DNA of 43,658 nt from Candidatus Dadabacteria bacterium (GCA_022819805.1 JAJEGO010000007.1:1-43658), one strand, 5' to 3'; positions 29,338 through 39,450 are shown, numbered from the stretch's first letter. The notes: generated by a model not told the origin, from the sequence alone. Made by a program: numbers and translations.

Positions 29338-30354
29338 GTGAAAGTTTACTACGATGAGGATATTGACCCGTCTAAGCTTAAGAAAAAGAAGATTGCGATC
29401 ATAGGCTACGGAAGCCAGGGCCACGCTCATGCCCAGAACCTAAGAGACAGCGGAGTCTCGGTCACGGTCGCGGATATTAAGGACAGTGCCAACTGGAAAA
29501 AGGCCAAGGAAGCTGGCTTTAACGTGAAGTCGGTTTCCGCCGCTTCCAAATCCGCGGACATAGTGGTTCTGCTGGCTCCGGACACTTACCAGCCGGCTAT
29601 ATACCATGAGCATGTCGAAAAGAACCTGGTCGCCGGAAACGCGCTTATGTTCAGCCATGGTTTCAACATTCACTACGGACAGATCAAACCGCCCGCGGGC
29701 GTGGACGTGTTCATGGTCGCTCCCAAGGCTCCCGGGCACACGGTGAGAGACCAGTACGTCGGAGGCGCCGGGGTGCCGGGACTCGTGGCCGTTCACCAGG
29801 ACCCGACGGGCAACGCGAAGGATCTTGCTCTTGCTTACGCTCGCGCCATCGGATGCTCTAGGGCGGGCGTGATAGAGACCACTTTCAAGGACGAGACGGA
29901 GACCGACCTTTTCGGGGAGCAGTCTGTTCTCTGCGGAGGACTCACGGCCCTCATACTGGCCGGTTATGAGACCCTTGTCGAGGCCGGTTATCCGCCCGAG
30001 ATGGCTTATTTCGAGTGTTGCCACGAAGTTAAGCTGATAGTTGACCTCATATACGAGGGCGGAATAGCGAACATGCGCTACTCGGTAAGCGATACGGCCA
30101 AATTCGGAGATATAACCAGGGGACCGAGGCTCATAAACGACTCCGTAAAACAGGAGATGAAAAAGATAATCGGGGAGATCCAGTCCGGGGAGTTCGCCAC
30201 GGAATGGATACTTGAAAATCAGGCCGGAAGGCCTACCTACAACGCGCTTTTGAGGCAGGGCGAAGAGCACCCGATTGAGAGCGTCGGGGCCGAGCTCAGG
30301 GGAATGATGAGTTCCCTTTTCCAGAAAAGGCTGGTCGATAAAGACAAGAACTGA
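29338..30354 (+). CDS. ilvC: Ketol-acid reductoisomerase
   Basis: [49 protein letters not shown]. Confidence 0.97.
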   Translation: MKVYYDEDIDPSKLKKKKIAIIGYGSQGHAHAQNLRDSGVSVTVADIKDSANWKKAKEAGFNVKSVSAASKSADIVVLLAPDTYQPAIYHEHVEKNLVAGNALMFSHGFNIHYGQIKPPAGVDVFMVAPKAPGHTVRDQYVGGAGVPGLVAVHQDPTGNAKDLALAYARAIGCSRAGVIETTFKDETETDLFGEQSVLCGGLTALILAGYETLVEAGYPPEMAYFECCHEVKLIVDLIYEGGIANMRYSVSDTAKFGDITRGPRLINDSVKQEMKKIIGEIQSGEFATEWILENQAGRPTYNALLRQGEEHPIESVGAELRGMMSSLFQKRLVDKDKN

Positions 30355-31001
30355 TGGATTTTCGGTTTGTGAGGGTCGAAAGCGAAGGACTCGGCATAAT
30401 TTCGGTCTCCGCTGCACTTTGTGTTCTCTTCTTGCTTCTGGGTTTTTTCTTTTTATTTGTTGTCTTTGTTCTGCTTGCCACCTTTTTCGTCTTTTTTTTC
30501 AGGGACCCCGAAAGAGAACTTCCTCCGCTTGATCCCGGTTCCGTGATTTGTCCTGCGGACGGAAAAGTAATAGATATCTCCGAGGTCTCAGAAGACGACT
30601 ACCTTAAGCGAAACGCGAGGAGGATAAGTATTTTCCTCTCGATCTTCGACTGCCATATAAACAGGTTTCCCGTTTCCGGCAAAGTTGTCGGGACTACCTA
30701 TTACCCCGGGAAATTCGGAATGGCTTTTGAGAAAAATTCTTCCGATGCCAATGAGCGGCTCGTGACCCTGATCGAATGCGAGAACGGCGTCAGGGTGGTT
30801 ATCGTTCAGGTGGCCGGTTTTCTTGCGAGGAGGATCGTATCGCGCGCGAAATTCGGCGACGTGTTGGAAATCGGCGAAAAATTCGGGATGATAAAGTTTG
30901 GTTCGAGGGTGGATGTGTACCTGCCCACCGACGTTAAGGTGGGAGTCGAGGTGGGGCAGAAGGTTGTTGCCGGCAGGACGGTTATAGCATGGTTAACGTG
31001 A
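30354..31001 (+). CDS. psd: Phosphatidylserine decarboxylase
   Basis: VICPADGKVIDIS, IFLSIFDCHINRFPVSG, KFGSRVDVYLP (proenzyme cleavage GS). Confidence 0.93.
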   Translation: MDFRFVRVESEGLGIISVSAALCVLFLLLGFFFLFVVFVLLATFFVFFFRDPERELPPLDPGSVICPADGKVIDISEVSEDDYLKRNARRISIFLSIFDCHINRFPVSGKVVGTTYYPGKFGMAFEKNSSDANERLVTLIECENGVRVVIVQVAGFLARRIVSRAKFGDVLEIGEKFGMIKFGSRVDVYLPTDVKVGVEVGQKVVAGRTVIAWLT

Positions 31002-31822
31002 AGAAAAAGAAAAGGAGGAGGTCACCCCGCCCGGGGAGGCTTATTCCGATACTTCCGAGCCTGCTCACGACTCTGGGCCTTACGCTTGGGCTTGCGTCCA
31101 TCGCGACTTCGATTTCCATTTATGGGGACTACGGCTCCGGCGGTGTTTCCGAGCAGTGGCTTTTCAATCGGTTCTGGTGGGCTGCGGCCTTTATAGGCAT
31201 GTCGGTACTTGTCGACATGCTCGACGGCAGGATAGCGAGAGCTCTTAACTCAGAAAGCCGCTTCGGCGCGTCCTATGACTCTCTCTGCGACCTTGTATCG
31301 TTCGGAGTGGCTCCGGCGGTGCTTCTTTACGTATGGGGACTTTCAGATTACGGAAACCCGGGACTGATGGCGATGCTTTTTTACGTGGTCTGCGCGGCAC
31401 TTAGGCTTGCGCGTTTCAATGTGCAGTTCACGACAAAGGAAAAGCGTATGTTTACGGGTCTTCCAAGCCCGATGGCCGCGGGGCTTATCCTTTCCCCGAT
31501 ACTGCTTTTCTCCGAGTTTCAGATCACGACCACGCCGCTTATGGAATCTTTTTATCTTTTCTTCGTTCCCATTGTGGGGCTTGTAATGGTGAGCGAGGTT
31601 CCCCACAGAAAATTCCCGCGGCTTGCCAGATTCGGACCTTTCAGCACTCTTGTCGCGGGTTCCATAATCATTACGGCGCTTATCACCAACCCCGGAGTGG
31701 TCGCAGTCGCTATAACTTACTGCTATTTTCTCCTCGAGCTCGGACATTGCGCCTGGAAGCTCGCCGCGAAGGCAAGATCGCGGGGCAAAGAATCGGAAGC
31801 CTTGGCGGGTGATGAATCCTAA
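30989..31822 (+). CDS. pssA: CDP-diacylglycerol--serine O-phosphatidyltransferase
   Basis: CDP-alcohol transferase signature DMLDGRIARALNSESRFGASYDSLCD; overlaps psd by 13 bp. Confidence 0.94.
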   Translation: MVNVKKKKRRRSPRPGRLIPILPSLLTTLGLTLGLASIATSISIYGDYGSGGVSEQWLFNRFWWAAAFIGMSVLVDMLDGRIARALNSESRFGASYDSLCDLVSFGVAPAVLLYVWGLSDYGNPGLMAMLFYVVCAALRLARFNVQFTTKEKRMFTGLPSPMAAGLILSPILLFSEFQITTTPLMESFYLFFVPIVGLVMVSEVPHRKFPRLARFGPFSTLVAGSIIITALITNPGVVAVAITYCYFLLELGHCAWKLAAKARSRGKESEALAGDES

Positions 31823-31849
31823 GAGTTTTTCTTCAGGCGGCCGGAGCTG

Positions 31850-34519
31850 ATGAACGGGGTTTTCAAATTACTTTTCTTATTCATTTTGATTGCGGGAGTA
31901 AGCCTTATGAGCTTGAATGCGCAGACCTTGGAGGGTGTTGACGGGGTAACGAAATACAGTCTTCCCAACGGCATGACCGTGCTTCTTGAGAGAAACGACT
32001 CCTCTCCGGTTGTCGCCGTGAACGTGTGGGTGAAGACCGGAAGCGCGTGCGAGGGGGAGGGAGAGTACGGCCTCGCGCACGTGCACGAACACATGCTTTT
32101 CAAGGGGACGGAGAGAAGACGCGTCGGAGAAATAGCCGGCATGGTCGAGGCGGGCGGCGGAGACATAAACGCGTTCACATCCTTTGACCAGACGGTTTAC
32201 TACATCGTAAGCGCCCGGCGCTTTCTGCCCATGGCTCTTGACGTTCTCTCAGACGTTATGGAGAACTCGGCTTTTGATCCCATGGAGCTTGAAAAGGAGC
32301 TTGAGGTCGTCCAGGAAGAGATAAGAAGGGGAGAGGATTCCCCCACAAGGGTGCTCAGCCAGAAGCTTTTCTCCACGGCCTTCAGCGTTCATCCCTACGG
32401 GCGGCCGATAATAGGAACCAAGCAGAGCGTTGCGAGCTTCACAAGGGACGGGATTCTGGATTTCTACAGAAAGTGGTACTCCCCGGACAACATGATTCTA
32501 GTTGTGGTCGGGGATTTTGATCCTGAGGGAATAAAAGACGCGGTGGCCCGGACTTTTGGAAAAATAAAGAAAAGAGAGACTCCTGCGTGTGAACTTCCTT
32601 CCGAACCCGAGCAGAAACGCACGAGAACTTTCGTTCTTGGCCGTGACGTAAGCACGGGTTACTTCAGTTTCGCTTTTCACACCCCTTCGGCAAGCCATGT
32701 GGACACGCCGACTCTTGACGTGATAAGCGGCATACTCGGCACCGGGGACAGCTCAAGGCTCTACAGAAAGCTAAAAGAGCGCAATGCCACCGTAAACGAT
32801 ATATACGCCTATGCTTACAGCCTCAAGGAAAGCGGCCTCTTTATCGTGGGGGGAGTGCTCGATCCGGGCAAGGTCAAAAAAGCCCCGGGGGAGATAATAG
32901 CCGAGATAGAGCTTATAAAAAACGAGCCTGTCGGAGCCGAGGAGCTTGCCCGCGCCAAAACGAACATAGAAAGGGACTTTATCCGCGCAAAGGAGACAAT
33001 GCAGGGACAGGCGAGAAAGCTCGGGTACTTTGAAATTGAAACGGGAGATCACGGCTACGAGCGTCTCTACCTTGAGAGGGTAAGGAGCGTGACCCCCGAG
33101 GACATAATGCGCGTGGCGAAAAAATACTTGGTGGCGAAAAATCTCACCGCGGGAGTGCTGCTTCCAAAAGACAAGACCAAGGGGGTAGGGCGGGATTTAA
33201 AAAAGGCCCTTGTTTTTCCCAAGGGAACTTCCAAGAAGGAAGAGAAAAAGGTTTCCCAAGCGCAGGGGGAGCTTAAGAAATACGAGCTTTCAAACGGGAT
33301 CCGGGTTCTTCTGAAGCGGAATCCCGCGGTTCCGCTTTTCTCCGTCCACGCGGCGTTTCTGGGCGGTCTCAGGTATGAGGACGAAAGCACAAACGGAATC
33401 TCAAACTTCGTGGCCCAGATGTTCACCCGGGGCACATCAAGCCGCTCTGCTGAAGATATAGCAGTAGAGATAGAGGGGCTTGGGGGATCTGTTGACGGCT
33501 TTTCGGGAAAAAACAGCATTGGAGTGACTCTCTCAGCCTTAAGCGAGAACTTCGAAGGGGCCATGGACATTTTCTCGGACGTGATACTTAACCCTTCTTT
33601 TTCCGATGAGGAGATGGAGAGGGGGAGAAGGGAAATCCTGGCCGCCTTGGAAAAACAGGAGGACAGTCTTACTGGAAAGACGGTGAGAAATTTTCTAAGC
33701 ACTCTCTTTTTAAAGCACCCTTACAGGTTCAACGTTCTGGGAACCGAGGAAAACGTAAGCCGGTTTACCTCGGCCGATGTCAGGAAATTCTACCGAAAAG
33801 TCATAAGGCCCGAGAACATGGTTATCTCCGTTGCGGGCGATATTGATGCGGAGAAAACACTCGGCGTGCTTGAAGGGCTGTTCGGCGGCATGAAAAAAGG
33901 TGGTTTTAAAAAGATCAGACCTCCTCGCGAATCCGTGCTTTCTGCGGCGAGAGAAAACGTCGAGTTTGAAAAGGAAAAAGCCCAGACCCACATTATCGCG
34001 GGCTATCACGCTCCGGGTTTTAGGAGCCGGGATCGCTACGCGTTTGAGGTGCTGAACACTGTGCTTTCCGGTCAGGGAGGAAGACTTTTCATTGAGCTTA
34101 GGGACAAAAAAAGTCTCGCATACGCGGTAACCTCGTTTTACGTTCCGGGGATGGAAGGCGGCTATTTCGGGGTCTATATAGGGACCGCTCCGCAGAAGGA
34201 AAAAGAGGCGCTCGGGGCAATAAAGGAACAGTTGGAACTCGTTTTAGAGGGTGTAGAGGCGCAGGAGCTTCAGAGGGCGAAAAATTACATAGTCGGAAGT
34301 TTCGAGATAGGACTTCAGAGAAATTCCGCCCAGGCGTCCACAGTCGGATTTGACGAGCTTTACGGGATAGGCACTTACGAATACAGGAAATTCCCGGAGA
34401 AAATCCTTGCCGTTACGGTGGATGACGTGGCGAGGGTAGCCAAGAAGTACATAAATCCCGATGCGGCCGCGGTTTCCATTCTTAAACCCGAGGAAGATTC
34501 TTCAGAAAACAAGCAGTAG
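31850..34519 (+). CDS. M16 family zinc metallopeptidase, tandem domains
   Basis: HVHEHMLFKGT (HxxEH) in the first half; second M16 half without HxxEH (GISNFVAQMFTRGT); signal peptide. Confidence 0.95.
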   Translation: MNGVFKLLFLFILIAGVSLMSLNAQTLEGVDGVTKYSLPNGMTVLLERNDSSPVVAVNVWVKTGSACEGEGEYGLAHVHEHMLFKGTERRRVGEIAGMVEAGGGDINAFTSFDQTVYYIVSARRFLPMALDVLSDVMENSAFDPMELEKELEVVQEEIRRGEDSPTRVLSQKLFSTAFSVHPYGRPIIGTKQSVASFTRDGILDFYRKWYSPDNMILVVVGDFDPEGIKDAVARTFGKIKKRETPACELPSEPEQKRTRTFVLGRDVSTGYFSFAFHTPSASHVDTPTLDVISGILGTGDSSRLYRKLKERNATVNDIYAYAYSLKESGLFIVGGVLDPGKVKKAPGEIIAEIELIKNEPVGAEELARAKTNIERDFIRAKETMQGQARKLGYFEIETGDHGYERLYLERVRSVTPEDIMRVAKKYLVAKNLTAGVLLPKDKTKGVGRDLKKALVFPKGTSKKEEKKVSQAQGELKKYELSNGIRVLLKRNPAVPLFSVHAAFLGGLRYEDESTNGISNFVAQMFTRGTSSRSAEDIAVEIEGLGGSVDGFSGKNSIGVTLSALSENFEGAMDIFSDVILNPSFSDEEMERGRREILAALEKQEDSLTGKTVRNFLSTLFLKHPYRFNVLGTEENVSRFTSADVRKFYRKVIRPENMVISVAGDIDAEKTLGVLEGLFGGMKKGGFKKIRPPRESVLSAARENVEFEKEKAQTHIIAGYHAPGFRSRDRYAFEVLNTVLSGQGGRLFIELRDKKSLAYAVTSFYVPGMEGGYFGVYIGTAPQKEKEALGAIKEQLELVLEGVEAQELQRAKNYIVGSFEIGLQRNSAQASTVGFDELYGIGTYEYRKFPEKILAVTVDDVARVAKKYINPDAAAVSILKPEEDSSENKQ

Positions 34520-34540
34520 GGAACCCGTTTCGCCGCCGGT

Positions 34541-35497
34541 TCAGGGGGTGGGCTCCGTTTTTTCAGGATTCACGGGGCTGTGAGAATAAAAACGCGTCGT
34601 CGGGTAGGCGAGGTCAATGTCGGGATGCTTTTCAAACTCGGCAAGTACGGCCTCCCAGATAGTCTGCTCCGAACCTCTTCTTTTTCTCGGGTTTATTGTG
34701 TACCTGATCGAGAAAAGCACTCCGCTGTCCCTTGTCGACATGTAAACAGCAGGGGTGAGGTTCGGTAAATGTATCATGTACTTTTTAGCAACCGCGCGTA
34801 GTTGTTCCTCAGCCCGTTCCGGAGAGAATTTGATTTTTTCCCTCACTATTTTTTCCAAAATCTCTCGGGTTTTTCTCCAGTTGCTCTCAAACGTTATGAG
34901 AACCTGTATCTCGTTCCATATGTAGTTGAATCCGCCGTGATAATTTGCGGTTTTTTCCCTGAGCACATGGCTGTTGGGAACGTGTATTATCCTGCCCGTG
35001 CTCTGCTCCGCTTCAACCCAGTTCTCGATCTCGATCAGACTGAACTGAAACAGCCTCATGTCCACTACGTCGCCCTTGGTTTCACCTATCTGTATGCGGT
35101 CCCCTATCACGAAGGGCTTTCTCCAGAGTATGAATAACCAGCCCGCGATATTGGCTAAGGTTTCATGAAGCGCTATGGCCAGACCGGCGCTTGCTATACC
35201 CAGATAGGCTCCTATATGACCCAAGCCGCTTATCCACACGCTCCCGACCAGCACTACGGCGAGAAAAACATATACGTATCCGATAATGCGTTTTGAGTAA
35301 TAGACTGTCTTGGGATCTTTTGTGCTGTTGGTTATGAGAGAGATGAGGATCTTTCTCAGGAGGAACAGGACAGCCACTATAAGAATCGACAGCAGCAGGT
35401 TCTCTCCATGTGTTTGATATGCGTTATGATATCCCTTGAAGTAATTGATCACGTTTTCCACAACTTCAAAAATAAACGATCTTGATGAAGAGTTCAA
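34541..35497 (-). CDS. MscS-family mechanosensitive ion channel
   Basis: IGIASAGLAIALHETLANIAGWLFILWRKPFVIGDRIQIGETKGDVVDM; TTG start, exact start uncertain. Confidence 0.9.
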   Translation of the reverse strand: MNSSSRSFIFEVVENVINYFKGYHNAYQTHGENLLLSILIVAVLFLLRKILISLITNSTKDPKTVYYSKRIIGYVYVFLAVVLVGSVWISGLGHIGAYLGIASAGLAIALHETLANIAGWLFILWRKPFVIGDRIQIGETKGDVVDMRLFQFSLIEIENWVEAEQSTGRIIHVPNSHVLREKTANYHGGFNYIWNEIQVLITFESNWRKTREILEKIVREKIKFSPERAEEQLRAVAKKYMIHLPNLTPAVYMSTRDSGVLFSIRYTINPRKRRGSEQTIWEAVLAEFEKHPDIDLAYPTTRFYSHSPVNPEKTEPTP

Positions 35498-35579
35498 AGA
35501 GACAGGAAATTTTAGCCGCCTAGGGTGACGGGATTCCGGTTTTCATTTATTTTATTTTCTTTTCTGTTATTCTGTTTGC

Positions 35580-35653
35580 GGGCTGCTAGCTCAGCCTGGT
35601 AGAGCAGCTGACTCTTAATCAGTCGGTCGTGGGTTCGAATCCCTCGCAGCCCA
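35580..35653 (+). tRNA. tRNA-Lys(CTT)
   Basis: GGGCTGC acceptor pairing with GCAGCCC, loop CTCTTAA, 74 nt. Confidence 0.96.
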
Positions 35654-35724
35654 ATTCATTTTGCATCTTACGGTGCTGTCCGGAAGTGCGATTCCGGACA
35701 CTTGCCGATCTTTGGCTTTAAGGG

Positions 35725-35806
35725 GCGAGAGTGGCGGAACAGGCAGACGCGCTAGATTTAGGATCTAGTACCTTAGGGTGTGAGGGTTCGACTCCCTCCT
35801 CTCGCA
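35725..35806 (+). tRNA. tRNA-Leu(TAG)
   Basis: GCGAGAG/CTCTCGC acceptor, anticodon loop TTTAGGA, long variable arm, 82 nt. Confidence 0.95.
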
Positions 35807-35834
35807 GAAACACAGTTTACGTAATTGTGAAGAC

Positions 35835-36815
35835 ATGCGCCTGCTAGCGCTTTGTTTAGTCCTGCTTTTCTGTTCCTGCTCCCATGGCGCGGAGAATCTC
35901 TACGAGAGATCCTTTCATTCAATGGGTTCAACCGTAGAGCTCAAATTCTATTCCCCGAGCGAAGAGCTTTTCCACCGGGTTGTTGATGCCTGCGTGGAGA
36001 GGACCAAGGAAATAGACCGGCTTTTCAGCAACTACAGGGATGACAGCGTCCTTGCGGAGGTAAATGTAAACGCAGGGGTCCGTCCCGTTTCCGTTCCCGG
36101 GGAGTTTCTGCGTCTCGTGCGAACCTCGATTCGATACTCCGAACTTACCGACGGAGCTTTTGACATAACTGTCGGCAGCCTCTTTGAACTCTGGCGGGGA
36201 GAGACCGCTTCGGGGCGGCTTCCAGAGGAATCCCGTATCCGTGATGCGCTTGGGTGTACGGGTTTTCGGAAAATAAAGATAGACGAGGCCAAATCCCAGA
36301 TATTCCTTGAGGGAAGCTGCGTCAGGCTCGATTTCGGCGCTATAGGGAAGGGCTACGCGGTTGACGAGATGGTAAGGATCGCTAGGAAAAACGGGATCAC
36401 GAGAGGACTTGTGAATTTCGGGGGAAACATATACGCGATGGATCCTCCCGCAGGCAAAAAATTCTGGGACGTGGGAGTGAGAAAACCCGGAATCGGCAGT
36501 GAAATCATCTCGAAGATTGATCTTGTGAACAAGGGTATCGCGACTTCTGGGGATTATGAGCGTTACTTTGAGTACTCGGGGAAAAGATACTCCCATATAA
36601 TAGATCCCAGAACGGGTTGGTCTGCTGAGGATGTGACCTCCGTTGTAGCCGTTTCGAGAAACGCTACTGAAGCGGACGTTTTCTCGACCGCCGTCTCGGT
36701 TCTTGGTCCGCGAGGCGCGCGGATGTTCGCCCAGAGAGATAAGTCCCTGGGTTTTCTGGTCATTGAGAAAAACGGGGAGAAGAAATCCTGCTTCGGGTCT
36801 TATGCGTGCCGCTAG
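35835..36815 (+). CDS. apbE: FAD:protein FMN transferase (lipoprotein)
   Basis: Lipobox-like LLFCSCS; MGSTVELKFYS, LDFGAIGKGYAVDEMV, VNFGGNIYAM, HIIDPRTGW. Confidence 0.95.
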   Translation: MRLLALCLVLLFCSCSHGAENLYERSFHSMGSTVELKFYSPSEELFHRVVDACVERTKEIDRLFSNYRDDSVLAEVNVNAGVRPVSVPGEFLRLVRTSIRYSELTDGAFDITVGSLFELWRGETASGRLPEESRIRDALGCTGFRKIKIDEAKSQIFLEGSCVRLDFGAIGKGYAVDEMVRIARKNGITRGLVNFGGNIYAMDPPAGKKFWDVGVRKPGIGSEIISKIDLVNKGIATSGDYERYFEYSGKRYSHIIDPRTGWSAEDVTSVVAVSRNATEADVFSTAVSVLGPRGARMFAQRDKSLGFLVIEKNGEKKSCFGSYACR

Positions 36816-36817
36816 TG

Positions 36818-37315
36818 TTATTGAGGCGGCTTCGGGTACTCGGGCTTTTTCCTGTAGAGGTAATAGGTTACGAAGATGATCAGGTAAAGAAGAGATACCT
36901 GAAGGACGACGAAGGAACCGATTTTGACATAGGCGAATTCGGCGCTTACGTATCTTACGAGCCAGCCGCCGGCTATATCGAGAAAAGCGGAGCCGTACGA
37001 CGCTACTATCACAAGGAGTTTCTCGGTGGAGCTCCTGTTCGTGAAAAGAAAAAGATGGTTAAGGGTTACAAGTAGAACGGCCATTGAGAAAAAGTGGAAA
37101 TGAGCTTCCTCGAGCAGCCCAAAATAGCTTCTCGGAGGCCTGAAACTTTCCTCGGACCCCCTGTAATACTCAACCACGCTATCAAAGCTGAACCCTATCT
37201 TCAGAAAAAACAGCAGGTTGGTTAACCATAAAAAGAGAAAGAAAATCGTCGTGAGCAAGACGATGAGTTTCAACAGGTCGTTTTTTCTTATGTCTCCTGA
37301 GATGAAGAATTTCAT
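36818..37315 (-). CDS. Uncharacterised four-TM membrane protein with intramembrane His
   Basis: Multi-TM ORF; HFHFFSMAVLLVTLNHLFLF. Confidence 0.78.
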   Translation of the reverse strand: MKFFISGDIRKNDLLKLIVLLTTIFFLFLWLTNLLFFLKIGFSFDSVVEYYRGSEESFRPPRSYFGLLEEAHFHFFSMAVLLVTLNHLFLFTNRSSTEKLLVIVASYGSAFLDIAGGWLVRYVSAEFAYVKIGSFVVLQVSLLYLIIFVTYYLYRKKPEYPKPPQ

Positions 37316-37335
37316 TTTTTCTCCCGGATGGATAA

Positions 37336-37887
37336 TTAGGAATCAGTCGGAATGCCAAACATGACTCTGTAGACGGCGAGAATCCTTCTCGTAGCTTGCG
37401 AAAAAGATACCGCACTTATCGTGGCTCCGGTAATGTTGGGAACTCCTTTTCCTACTTTCATTCTGTCCATCCTAGTTTTTTCCAGAAACAAGTTTATCCA
37501 TTTTCCGCTCGGCATGTAATCCGTGGGTTCGAAAAATGCGAGAGTCTCGGCGTGGCGAAGTGTCCCGTCAGGATTTATTACGAACAGTACGGTTTCGGTA
37601 AGGGTTCTAAGAGTGTGGGTATCGATAACCGCGTAGCCCGTCTCTTTTCCGCCGGACTTTGCTATGTAGAAGGTGTAGAGTCTTGAATCTACCTCGGCCC
37701 TGGCCATTTTGCCTACGTTCTCGGCCTGGAGCTCAGTGAGAAAAACGTGTCTTTTTTCTATTTCTTCCGCTTCGGGGAAAACAAGCCCAAGCGCTTTGCC
37801 CTTGGTAAGAAAGACCTTAGCGGATACATCTCCGGCACCATGCAGAAAAAACACAAGCGTTATTAGAAAAAGGATTCTCATAGTCAT
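37336..37887 (-). CDS. Secreted FMN-binding domain protein
   Basis: Signal peptide; GKGVPNITGATISAVSFSQATRRI matches the (S/T)GATx(S/T) covalent flavinylation motif class. Confidence 0.88.
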   Translation of the reverse strand: MTMRILFLITLVFFLHGAGDVSAKVFLTKGKALGLVFPEAEEIEKRHVFLTELQAENVGKMARAEVDSRLYTFYIAKSGGKETGYAVIDTHTLRTLTETVLFVINPDGTLRHAETLAFFEPTDYMPSGKWINLFLEKTRMDRMKVGKGVPNITGATISAVSFSQATRRILAVYRVMFGIPTDS

Positions 37888-37893
37888 GATGGA

Positions 37894-37929
37894 ACAAGGG
37901 CAACATTCTATCTTGAATATTGCCCTTGT
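37894..37929. repeat. Perfect 10-bp stem-loop immediately upstream of FMN-binding gene start
   Basis: ACAAGGGCAA - 16 nt - TTGCCCTTGT; ends 6 nt before the minus-strand ATG. Confidence 0.85.
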
Positions 37930-37947
37930 GAAGAGAGAGAAAAGAGA

Positions 37948-37982
37948 GAGAAAAAAAGAAACATAAACCCGCGCCCGTTTAT
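37948..37982 (-). terminator. Possible intrinsic terminator after porin gene
   Basis: Minus strand ATAAAC-gggcgcgg-GTTTAT followed by GTTTCTTTTTTTC. Confidence 0.45.
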
Positions 37983-38003
37983 CGCGGATTTAAGTCCTAT
38001 ATC

Positions 38004-39317
38004 CTAAAACACATATCCCAATCCAAAGTTAAACTGATTCTTCGCCTCACTCGCTTCGTTATCAAGATTCTGATATTCGGCTTTTATGACCACGTTTGGA
38101 ATCGGCTTGTAATTTACCCCGATAGTGTACTGGGTCCTTTCATTTGCTAGGTTTCTTTCATACCCGGCGGGAACCTTTTCTTGGGTATCAAATTTTTCAT
38201 ACCGGAAAAAAGGCGCTAGGTACTCCATGTACTTGCTTCCGGAGTTAAGCGCGGAGAAGATGTTGTATGCTCCGAGAACATACCAGCCGGACTGCTCTTC
38301 TCCAATGGATGCGTTGCCTTCAAGCTCGTTGAGCTGGTTTATAAGCGCGGCGTCATCAAGGCTTGTCCACACAGACAATGCCCTTAAGTCAAGTCCCGCG
38401 TACTGAAACTGCGCGTCCACTTCGTACATCTGGAAGAGCCCGTCTATCGTCTGGCCGTTAACTTCCTCGTCCTGTCCCGTGTTGCCGTAGAACATGGACC
38501 CTCCGATTTTAATCCCCGGAATCGGATCGTACTCAAGCCTTCCGACAAAGGCTATGTCGTCGAATCTTGCCCTGTTTCCCTTGATCCGAAGACTCCTGTT
38601 GTCCGATGCCTTGAATCCCCGAGCATCGGCGCTCGACATTGCGTAGGCTCTGTAAGAAAGCTCACCGGCACCACCCAGATCAAACGTTCCGTGCGCCCCG
38701 GCTCCGGACTCTCTCCATGTACTCGGAATTATCCGCCTCTCCACCTCGGGTCGCCCCACTCCGTAGAACGTCGTCGGCTCGTGAATCTCGTTTACGATTC
38801 CGAAAGGAGTCAGGAGAAGACCGCCCCTAAGATTGAACTGATCGCTTATAAGAAAATCGATCAGCGCGAACTCAACCGATGCCGAGCCCGCACTCCCGTC
38901 CTTGTTTTTTCCCGTCGTGCCGTGCTCGAACTCTATTTCCGAGTTGAAAACTATGTGGTCGTTGTACTTGTAGCCGTTATAGAGAACCAGTCTCAGGGTA
39001 TCCGCTATGTCGTGCGAATCCTCTTTTATGTTGCCTACAAGCAATTCACCATATCCTCCGAATGATACTCCCTGGTCAACCCTGTAGACCTTTGAAGCCG
39101 CCGGGGCCACACCGAATTCCGCCTCATAGACCGGAGGTTCCGTTACCGAAGCGGATTTAATGGCTTCTATCTCGTCCGCGAGAACCTTTATCTGTTCCTC
39201 AAGCTTTTTTATCCTTTCCTCGGAAGCTGTACGCGCGAGTGAAGTCTGCGTGCCAGCGAGTGAAAAAACCAAGAAAGAAATGAAAAGCATTTTCCACCGC
39301 CTTGTATAACTAACCAT
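38004..39317 (-). CDS. Outer-membrane porin-like beta-barrel protein with N-terminal coiled coil
   Basis: Signal peptide; SEERIKKLEEQIKVLADEIEAIK coiled coil; alternating beta strands, C-terminal NQFNFGLGYVF. Confidence 0.82.
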   Translation of the reverse strand: MVSYTRRWKMLFISFLVFSLAGTQTSLARTASEERIKKLEEQIKVLADEIEAIKSASVTEPPVYEAEFGVAPAASKVYRVDQGVSFGGYGELLVGNIKEDSHDIADTLRLVLYNGYKYNDHIVFNSEIEFEHGTTGKNKDGSAGSASVEFALIDFLISDQFNLRGGLLLTPFGIVNEIHEPTTFYGVGRPEVERRIIPSTWRESGAGAHGTFDLGGAGELSYRAYAMSSADARGFKASDNRSLRIKGNRARFDDIAFVGRLEYDPIPGIKIGGSMFYGNTGQDEEVNGQTIDGLFQMYEVDAQFQYAGLDLRALSVWTSLDDAALINQLNELEGNASIGEEQSGWYVLGAYNIFSALNSGSKYMEYLAPFFRYEKFDTQEKVPAGYERNLANERTQYTIGVNYKPIPNVVIKAEYQNLDNEASEAKNQFNFGLGYVF

Positions 39318-39361
39318 CCATTAACATCCTCCTTTTGGATTTATTAGGCTTGCATAAGTAA

Positions 39362-39450
39362 TAGATATTATGGATATTTAATATCTACGACGCAGATAAA
39401 TAACATTCTGGAGTGATGATGTCAAGAATTTTTTAAAAAAAATATCTGCG
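39362..39450. promoter_or_regulatory. Cluster of palindromic sites in divergent porin/Ftr1 regulatory region
   Basis: TAGATATTA-8-TAATATCTA (39362-39387); TATCTaCGaCGcAGATA (39382-39398); TATCTGCG (39443-39450). Confidence 0.55.

Noticed and set aside
29440-30417. 325-aa minus-strand ORF over ilvC
   Set aside because: Antisense to ilvC; no family features, no independent ribosome-binding evidence.
30354-31822. ilvN-ilvC-psd-pssA overlap as a novel metabolic operon
   Set aside because: Linkage of branched-chain amino acid and phosphatidylserine genes is a commonly seen arrangement; not novel.
33067-33702. 211-aa minus-strand ORF in the M16 peptidase gene
   Set aside because: Low-complexity Ser/Phe-rich antisense translation of a well-supported CDS.
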